Shown piece after piece: positions 1 through 3,954 of a stretch of 5,280 nucleotides of DNA. Origin of the DNA: Gemmatimonadota bacterium. GTDB lineage: Bacteria > Gemmatimonadota > Gemmatimonadetes > Palauibacterales > Palauibacteraceae. The notes beneath the pieces were generated by a model that saw only the letters and a program-made list of their open reading frames with translations, had not been told where the DNA came from and did no database searches. Positions within the stretch are counted from its first letter, which is position 1. Every line of letters begins with the position of its first letter. The DNA lies in assembly GCA_013042495.1 (NCBI GenBank), contig JABDQB010000272.1:1-5280 (forward strand). The letters run 5' to 3'. The position numbers were made by a program, and so were the translations under genes.

Positions 1-1503
1 GGCTACGAGTGGATGGCGGACACGCTTCGAGCCAGCCAGGCGGCACTGCGGGCTGCAGTGGAGGAGTCCCAACTCCTGCAAGCCGAAGCCAGTCAATACG
101 GCGAGGACTGGCTGCGGAATCGCATCAAAGTGAACGTCAGCATCACCAACCCCGCGGATCCCACGTACTGGGCCAGTGAGCCCTTCCCGGTGATCTCCTG
201 GCCCGACAACGTGATGCGCGACCACCGCAAGATCGCCTTCTACGACATCACCGAGGCCGACCCGTACAAGGGCATGGTCATGTACAGCGGGATGGGGATC
301 GGCGAGCACTACATGGGTCCGACGTGGGAGGACCGCGCCGTGATGCTGCGGGGACCGGCGGCGCTCGACATGAAGAACGCAGCGCGAGACCTCCTGCTCA
401 ACCAGGGTTTCAGGCCGGAAGAGATCCCTCCGCCCCTGAAGCCCATGGACTTCGCCGACGACTACTGGGAGATGGTCGAAGCGTACATGGCCGAGAACCT
501 CGGCGGGGTCCGGGCGCTCGAGATGCACTCCGAGACGGGGTACGAGGCCAAACCGATCAACGTGGCGAAGGCCGTGCTGTACACGCTCGCACCACCCGGG
601 ATGGTCCTCATCCTTCCGGATTCCCTATGGCACGCACCCCTGTGGGCCTCGATGCTTGCGGGAAGCTGTATGCGTGGGGCCCGGGTGCTCATCATCCACC
701 CGTCGCAGCGCAACGCCCCCGGGCAGGCCTTCATGACCCTCTCCCGCGCCAACGAGTTGTTCGAGCGGGCGATCATCTTCCGGCACGAGCTGGAGGACCA
801 GATCGCGGCCGTGGGCGGGCAGTACCGGGTCGGCCTGTACGACATGGACATCGACGTCGCAAACGTGCCGGAGCGGCTGCAAGCGTCGGCGGTTGGCTTG
901 AGGCTCCCGTGGATGCGGGAAGCGCTGCAGATCCCCGACGACTGGGAGCCCATCTTCGCGGACGCCGACTCGATCTTTCCCGATTTCGACATCAACTACA
1001 TCGTCGAGGACGTCGAGGACCGGCGACCGAAGCTCCACCTGAAGACCAACCTGTTCGTGTCGGCGAGCGTTCTGCGGGCCCTGCTCGCCGCGCCCGAGTG
1101 GCGGCCGTTCGTGCTGAAGTACGCCGAGGAGCGCGTCCGCGACGTGATCTCGGCCGAGTCTGTCGAAGGATACCGGAGCGCGAAGGAGCTGGGCCAAGCG
1201 CTGCGCCCGGAATTCGTCGCACTGGTCGAGTCCGTGAACCGCCTTCTCGCCGAGGACGGCGAGGAAACGGCCGCCGTGTACAGCATGGTGGGCTCTCCGA
1301 ACATGGATTACCGGTCCATGCTCATGGATGGCGAGGTGGCCCTCCTGATCTCGGGCAAGGGCTCGATCGCGGGATTCCTCGACGCGGTGATTCTGGCCGG
1401 CGCCGCCCGGTGGATCGACGACGTGGCCGAGCTGGACGAATACCTGCCGCGCTACGAGGGCTTCAAGTGGAAGGCGAGCCGGTGGGTCAAGAACATGCTG
1501 TAG
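1..1503 (+). CDS. Phospholipase D superfamily protein, cardiolipin-synthase-like, 5' end outside window
   Basis: Probable phosphatidyl-transferase or phosphodiesterase of the PLD superfamily, likely membrane-associated. The frame is open to base 1, and the ATG at 13 has only a weak GAG upstream. A PLD N-terminal subdomain normally precedes the first HKD motif, so I treat the gene as 5'-partial. Numbering from the Met at 13 (496 residues to the stop), a perfect HxKx4D motif lies at 71-78 (H71, K73, D78). It is followed by SGMGIGEHYMGP and an RGPAALDM segment like the GGMNIADEY and LxGPAV stretches of cardiolipin synthases. The second half opens with LPDSLWHAPL (201-210) and a strand typical of the repeat. 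It then has HLK (H342, K344) without the expected Asp and, about 80 residues later, GSPN (427-430) followed by MDYRS, a classic second-half GSxN block. The family call is firm; the substrate (cardiolipin synthesis or another phosphodiester) is not determinable. No partner gene is evident; the next gene is 135 bp downstream. Confidence 0.82.
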   Translation, partial: GYEWMADTLRASQAALRAAVEESQLLQAEASQYGEDWLRNRIKVNVSITNPADPTYWASEPFPVISWPDNVMRDHRKIAFYDITEADPYKGMVMYSGMGIGEHYMGPTWEDRAVMLRGPAALDMKNAARDLLLNQGFRPEEIPPPLKPMDFADDYWEMVEAYMAENLGGVRALEMHSETGYEAKPINVAKAVLYTLAPPGMVLILPDSLWHAPLWASMLAGSCMRGARVLIIHPSQRNAPGQAFMTLSRANELFERAIIFRHELEDQIAAVGGQYRVGLYDMDIDVANVPERLQASAVGLRLPWMREALQIPDDWEPIFADADSIFPDFDINYIVEDVEDRRPKLHLKTNLFVSASVLRALLAAPEWRPFVLKYAEERVRDVISAESVEGYRSAKELGQALRPEFVALVESVNRLLAEDGEETAAVYSMVGSPNMDYRSMLMDGEVALLISGKGSIAGFLDAVILAGAARWIDDVAELDEYLPRYEGFKWKASRWVKNML

Positions 1504-1638
1504 CGGCGGCCCAGGCCCCCAGGCTCAGCGTCGGCTACCGGTTCGGTGACGGACTGACCGGTTTGCGAATTCGAATCGGAGGCGACAGAGTCACGCGCCT
1601 GCCGCTGCCATGACCACGTCGAGCGATCAGGAGACGGC
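1504..1638. other. Intergenic spacer with a weak hairpin
   Basis: This 135-bp spacer separates the PLD-like gene from the outer-membrane protein gene. ACCGGT occurs at 1537-1542 and again at 1557-1562. As a self-complementary hexamer it can form a 6-bp stem with a 14-nt loop, followed by only TTT. That makes at best a weak terminator. A poor promoter-like pair, TTGCGA at 1563-1568 and CAGAGT at 1586-1591 (17-bp spacing, three matches in each hexamer), might serve the downstream gene. Neither element is convincing alone. Confidence 0.25.
1629..1633 (+). promoter_or_regulatory. Shine-Dalgarno site AGGAG for the beta-barrel gene
   Basis: AGGAG lies 5 nt before the ATG at 1639. It fixes that start, and the resulting N-terminus is a well-formed signal peptide. 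Confidence 0.7.
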
Positions 1639-2277
1639 ATGAAGGGTCTCAAACCAGCGCTCATCGCGCTCTGCGCAGTGCTCTCGGCCGGGGAGGCGCC
1701 GGCCCAGGTCACGCTCGGCCTGAAGGCGGGTGTCAACGTCGCCGACCTCAGCGTCCGATCCGACGACGGATCCTCCGTGGATGTCGACCCCCGCACCACC
1801 TTCGGGGGCGGCGCATACCTGCAGGCAGGTCTGGGCGCCGTCTTCGCCCTGCAGGCGGAAGCCCTCTACACGCAGCGTGGCGGCCGGTCCAGTGATGACG
1901 GTCTCAACCTCGAACTTGGCTACGTCGATGTGCCCATGCTCTTCGTGGCGCGGGTCCCGGCGGGCGAGGCCGCCATTCAGCCTGTCCTGTATGCGGGGCC
2001 CGTGGTCTCGTTCGAGACCGCGTGCCGGCTCCGCTCGGACGGGGGAGCCACCGTCGACTGCGATTCGGGGGGTGACGGTTTCACCACGAAGAGCCCGGAT
2101 CTTGGCGCTGCCGTCGGAGGGGGACTCGAGGTGTTCATGGGCAGGTACACCCTGCAGCTCGACGTCCGGTACACCCACGGATTCGTGGATATCGACGACT
2201 CCGGTGACTCGGACGGCCGTGTCCGGAACCGGACCTGGTCGTTCTACCTCGGGTTGGGGCGGGTACTCGTTCCGTAG
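1639..2277 (+). CDS. Porin-family outer-membrane beta-barrel protein
   Basis: The 212-residue product looks like a small 8-stranded-type outer-membrane barrel of the OMP_b-brl_2 class common in Bacteroidota and Gemmatimonadota. The signal peptide runs from MKGLKPALIALCAVLSAG to an APA site, with cleavage predicted after residue 22. The mature protein opens with VTLGLKAGVNVADL, the usual first-strand signature of this family. Alternating hydrophobic and polar strands follow, among them GGGAYLQAGLGAVFALQAEALYT (57-79, in part), YVDVPMLF (95-102), QPVLYAGPVVSF (114-125), LGAAVGGGLEVF (155-166), LQLDVRYTHGF (172-182) and WSFYLGLGRVLV (200-211). Two cysteines, C129 and C141, fall in what should be an extracellular loop and may form a disulfide. 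Another loop is very acidic (DIDDSGDSDGR, 184-194). The C-terminus is LVP rather than the usual terminal aromatic. Function is unknown: adhesion, a structural role or small-solute passage are all possible. Confidence 0.82.
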   Translation: MKGLKPALIALCAVLSAGEAPAQVTLGLKAGVNVADLSVRSDDGSSVDVDPRTTFGGGAYLQAGLGAVFALQAEALYTQRGGRSSDDGLNLELGYVDVPMLFVARVPAGEAAIQPVLYAGPVVSFETACRLRSDGGATVDCDSGGDGFTTKSPDLGAAVGGGLEVFMGRYTLQLDVRYTHGFVDIDDSGDSDGRVRNRTWSFYLGLGRVLVP

Positions 2278-2288
2278 CGCGATCTCGC

Positions 2289-2317
2289 TTGCCATATAGC
2301 CATATATATGGTAAAGT
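2289..2317 (+). promoter_or_regulatory. Promoter of the vapBC operon
   Basis: A sigma-70-like pair is present: TTGCCA at 2289-2294 (five of six matches to TTGACA) and TAAAGT at 2312-2317 (fits TAnnnT), with a 17-bp spacer. Transcription would begin near 2324-2327, at or within about 3 nt of the antitoxin ATG at 2327. No Shine-Dalgarno sequence precedes that ATG, so the transcript is predicted to be leaderless or nearly so. The AT-rich run stands out sharply from the GC-rich surroundings. Confidence 0.6.
2291..2312. repeat. Operator: tandem and inverted CCATATA half-sites
   Basis: GCCATATA is repeated directly at 2291-2298 and 2299-2306, and the inverse TATATGG lies at 2305-2311. The second and third copies form the perfect 12-bp palindrome CCATATATATGG (2300-2311). 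The first and third form an almost perfect inverted repeat, TTGCCATATA / TATATGGTAA, with one mismatch. The half-sites fill the space between the -35 and -10 boxes. This is where a ribbon-helix-helix antitoxin dimer would be expected to bind to repress its own operon. Confidence 0.65.
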
Positions 2318-2326
2318 GTAGTCACC

Positions 2327-2620
2327 ATGGCTACCAAGAAGGTGACGTTCACCCTGGATGAGAAGACGGTCGGGCAGATCGACCGTGCCGCCCGCTTCCT
2401 GCGCATCCCCAAGAGCAAGGTGGTGCGCGAGGCGATCGGGGAGTACAGCGCCAATCTCGGTCGGCTGAGCGAAGAGGAGCGTGAGCGGATGCTCAAGATC
2501 CTCGACGAAGCTCTGGCCGCAGGCCCCACTCGACCTCAGGAGGAGGTGGAACAGGAGCTTCGTGAGATTCGCGAAGCCAGGCGGGGCGGTGGCCGACGGA
2601 CGCCGTCGGAGGGCCGGTGA
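2327..2620 (+). CDS. Ribbon-helix-helix (CopG/VapB-like) antitoxin
   Basis: The 97-residue DNA-binding antitoxin is presumed to neutralise the PIN toxin encoded immediately downstream and to autorepress the operon. An N-terminal ribbon-helix-helix domain is visible: beta strand KVTFTLD (5-11), helix 1 about 13-26 (VGQIDRAARFL), a turn RIPKSK, and helix 2 about 31-43 (KVVREAIGEYSA). The remainder is a highly charged helix rich in Glu and Arg (about 48-86, SEEERERMLKILDEAL onward) ending in an Arg/Gly-rich tail. This tail region would be the toxin-binding arm. The gene's last 4 bases overlap the toxin start (GTGA), which implies translational coupling. The ATG at 2327 follows a probable near-leaderless promoter. 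The pairing with a PIN protein supports the antitoxin role; the exact VapB subclass is not assignable. Confidence 0.85.
   Translation: MATKKVTFTLDEKTVGQIDRAARFLRIPKSKVVREAIGEYSANLGRLSEEERERMLKILDEALAAGPTRPQEEVEQELREIREARRGGGRRTPSEGR
2608..2613 (+). promoter_or_regulatory. Shine-Dalgarno site GGAGGG for the PIN toxin
   Basis: GGAGGG sits inside the 3' end of the antitoxin gene, 3 nt before the GTG at 2617. It supports that GTG as the toxin start rather than any internal codon. The toxin thus has a canonical ribosome site although its antitoxin has none. Confidence 0.6.
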
Positions 2621-2997
2621 TCGTACTCGACACCTCCGTTCTCGTCAGTGCCCTGTGCGGGGACATGAAATCGGAGCCGGCGATTCGGGAGGCCCTGACA
2701 CGGGGCGAACAACTGCTGCTCCCGAGCCTGGTTCTCTACGAATGGCTGCGTGGTCCGCGCCGACCGCGGGAACTGCAGACCCAGGAGGCCCTTCTACCTT
2801 CCGACCGGGCGGTACCCTTCGGCTCGGAGGAGGCAGCCGAGGCCGCCCGCCTGTATCGAACGGTCCGCCGGGCGCGTGGGAGGGAAGTGGACATCGCGAT
2901 CGCGGCCTGCGCGCTAGTGTGGGAGGCTGACCTGTGGACCTTGAACGCCTCGGACTTCGACGACATTCCCGGCCTGAGTGTGAACGTGCCGGGTTGA
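2617..2997 (+). CDS. vapC: VapC-type PIN-domain ribonuclease toxin
   Basis: The 126-residue product is a single PIN domain, the normal size for VapC toxins. These are Mg2+-dependent endoribonucleases that cleave tRNA, rRNA or mRNA in the cytoplasm when released from antitoxin. The acidic active-site set is complete: D5 in MIVLDTSVLV, E42 in YEWLRG, D92 in REVDIAIAA, and D113 in the LNASDFDDIPGL block, with N110 as the usual nearby Asn. The start is GTG, overlapping the antitoxin stop by 4 bp and preceded by GGAGGG. The order antitoxin then toxin, with overlap, is the standard vapBC arrangement. All catalytic residues being present and the frame being intact suggest a functional toxin. The RNA target cannot be read from sequence. 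A C-terminal NVPG follows the last predicted strand, and the stop lies 10 bp from the stop of the convergent operon. Confidence 0.9.
   Translation: MIVLDTSVLVSALCGDMKSEPAIREALTRGEQLLLPSLVLYEWLRGPRRPRELQTQEALLPSDRAVPFGSEEAAEAARLYRTVRRARGREVDIAIAACALVWEADLWTLNASDFDDIPGLSVNVPG
2968..2993. terminator. Possible hairpin at the vapC 3' end
   Basis: CCCGGC (2968-2973) and GCCGGG (2988-2993) can pair to a 6-bp GC stem with a 14-nt loop inside the last codons of vapC. There is no U-run on either side, so intrinsic termination is doubtful. It lies at the meeting point of two convergent operons, where a bidirectional transcription block would be useful. Confidence 0.2.
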
Positions 2998-3007
2998 CGC
3001 ACAGCCT

Positions 3008-3508
3008 CTATCCGCGCGAGCCCCGCAGCATCTCACGCATCACCAGCACATCCTGACGGTCCTGCGGTCGATCCGAGGTCTCCTTGGATCGAATGATGTC
3101 CGCGAGACTTGCCGCCCGCAGATCCACTCCGAAAGCCTCGTACTCGATGGCGTTGCGGACTAGATCGTCATACCCCTCGGTCCCGGCAGGCGTGAAAGCG
3201 AGATCCAGCCGTCCGGCAGACGTGACCAGGTTCCACATCTCGGCGCGAGCCAGGGCCTGCGCCGAGCAATCGAACGACAAGCCCTCGGGGACGCTTCCCG
3301 AGAAGACCTTTGCGTCCAGATCGCGGAGGGCGCTGGCCAAACGCTCCAGGTTCGCGCCGTCCCGTGCCGGCGTAATGTCCGCGTCGGCGGTCACCCTCGG
3401 AAACCCCTGCAGACGCGCCGCCAGCGCACCGATGAGCACATAGCGCACCTCGTGCTCTGCGAGTGCGCGGATGAGTCGTTCCGGATCGAACGGAGCGAGA
3501 TCAGACAC
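3008..3508 (-). CDS. Compact nucleotidyltransferase-fold protein, putative toxin of an XRE/NTase pair
   Basis: About 166 residues from the GTG at 3508, or 170 from a TTG at 3520. I prefer the GTG because it is a better start codon and overlaps the upstream gene by only 8 bp; neither has a clear Shine-Dalgarno site. Numbered from the GTG, the pol-beta-type nucleotidyltransferase core is visible. VRYVLIGALAARLQGFP (about 21-37) corresponds to the usual GG/GS helix, then RVTADADI carries the metal-binding D42 and D44. RLDLAF supplies the likely third carboxylate, D102. A C-terminal SLADIIRSKE...RPQDRQD block (about 134-153) is typical of small AbiEii/MNT-like nucleotidyltransferases. Family members transfer nucleotides to RNA or protein. 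The second Gly/Ser of the signature is Ala here (G27-A28). Its tight coupling to an HTH gene suggests a toxin-antitoxin-like role, but which partner is toxic is inference, and no HEPN partner is present. Confidence 0.8.
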   Translation of the reverse strand: MSDLAPFDPERLIRALAEHEVRYVLIGALAARLQGFPRVTADADITPARDGANLERLASALRDLDAKVFSGSVPEGLSFDCSAQALARAEMWNLVTSAGRLDLAFTPAGTEGYDDLVRNAIEYEAFGVDLRAASLADIIRSKETSDRPQDRQDVLVMREMLRGSRG

Positions 3509-3821
3509 GTCGGGCCGCAATTCGGAAACGGCTCAGGTTGGCCACCTCACGCAGTCGCTCTTCCGGCGTGAGCCGGAGGATTCTCTCTACATCGTTCAGC
3601 ATGTGCGTGTCCACGATGAGAGCGGGCTCCAAACGGGCTCTCAACTCGAACCCCGCCGCGGCGAGAAGTCTCGAGAGGGTTCCGGTCCCAGGGTCCGTGA
3701 TCCCGAGCTCTATCCGAGCCACCACGGACTGCGCGGTACTGGCTCGCCGTGCGAGTTCGCGTTGCGTCAGGCCGGCCCTCTCCCGGGCCTCGCTCAACAG
3801 GATGGCGGCTTTGGTTTCCAT
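3501..3821 (-). CDS. XRE-family helix-turn-helix regulator, putative antitoxin
   Basis: The 106-residue protein has an N-terminal XRE/Cro-type HTH at about 7-60: LLSEARERAGLTQRELARRA, then a recognition-helix region TAQSVVARIELG, and TGTLSRLLAAAGFEL. A conserved-looking C-terminal extension contains LTPEERLREVANLSRF (84-99). In my recollection this segment recurs in HTH proteins encoded next to small nucleotidyltransferases, and it probably forms the partner-binding region. The gene is first in a two-gene operon, and its 3' end overlaps the nucleotidyltransferase start by 8-20 bp. ATG at 3821 lies 6 nt after a good extended -10 box, so the mRNA is predicted to be leaderless. A perfect inverted repeat over that -10 suggests autorepression. 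DNA binding is firm; the antitoxin role is inferred from arrangement. Confidence 0.82.
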   Translation of the reverse strand: METKAAILLSEARERAGLTQRELARRASTAQSVVARIELGITDPGTGTLSRLLAAAGFELRARLEPALIVDTHMLNDVERILRLTPEERLREVANLSRFRIAARRV

Positions 3822-3827
3822 GTCTCG

Positions 3828-3856
3828 ATGATAGCAAATTAGCTATCACAACGCAA
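3828..3856 (-). promoter_or_regulatory. Promoter of the XRE/nucleotidyltransferase operon
   Basis: Read on the minus strand, TTGCGT (3856-3851) lies 17 bp before TATCAT (3833-3828, five of six matches to TATAAT). The -10 is preceded by TGC, giving an extended -10, TGCTATCAT. The expected start of transcription is about 7 nt on, at or next to the A of the ATG at 3821. No Shine-Dalgarno site can fit, so the message is predicted to be leaderless. Confidence 0.6.
3829..3848. repeat. Perfect inverted repeat, probable XRE operator
   Basis: TGATAGC (3829-3835) and GCTATCA (3842-3848) form a perfect 7-bp inverted repeat around a 6-bp AT-only spacer. The repeat overlaps most of the -10 box of the XRE operon. 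It is the size and form expected for an XRE dimer site and would block polymerase when occupied. Confidence 0.65.
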
Positions 3857-3954
3857 GCGCAGACTGAACGCCCGCTGGCTGTCCGCCGAATCCTCCCGTA
3901 AGTTCGCTCTCGTTCGCGGCCCGACGCGGGCCCTTCTCGTCGATCAAGAGAGCC
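3849..3954 (+). other. Divergent spacer and leader of the MFS gene, with a short GC hairpin
   Basis: This stretch lies between the XRE operator and the transporter start. It has no convincing promoter for the transporter; the best -10 candidate is TAAGTT at 3899-3904, without a matching -35. GGCCCG (3918-3923) and CGGGCC (3927-3932) form a 6-bp hairpin with an ACG loop, followed by CTTCTC. The only ribosome-binding sequence seen is a purine run, AAGAGAG (3946-3952), 2 nt before the ATG. Confidence 0.3.

Noticed and set aside
13..15. ATG at 13 as the true start of the PLD-like protein
   Set aside because: The frame is open through base 1, the upstream ribosome signal is weak, and the product would lack the N-terminal subdomain normally preceding the first HKD motif. 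A start before the window is more likely.
324..1613. A 429-codon plus-strand frame inside the PLD-like gene
   Set aside because: It is Arg/Gly/Ala/Pro-rich with no recognisable motif and overlaps a frame carrying PLD active-site motifs. It is a GC-bias shadow.
2291..2312. The repeated CCATATA units as a CRISPR or tandem satellite
   Set aside because: There are only three units within about 20 bp and no spacers. Their position in a promoter fits an operator.
1627..2529. A 300-codon minus-strand frame across the barrel gene and vapB
   Set aside because: It crosses the AT-rich promoter and two well-supported genes, has no family resemblance, and its start is not placed near any promoter.
3008..3520. 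The nucleotidyltransferase as the MNT antitoxin of a HEPN-MNT pair
   Set aside because: No HEPN-like protein with an Rx4-6H motif is encoded beside it. The overlapping partner is clearly an XRE HTH protein.
2289..3856. The TA-like block as an insertion element or integron cassette
   Set aside because: No transposase, integrase, target-site duplication, terminal inverted repeat or attC-like structure was seen at either edge. The short repeats at the ends differ in sequence and are explained as operators.
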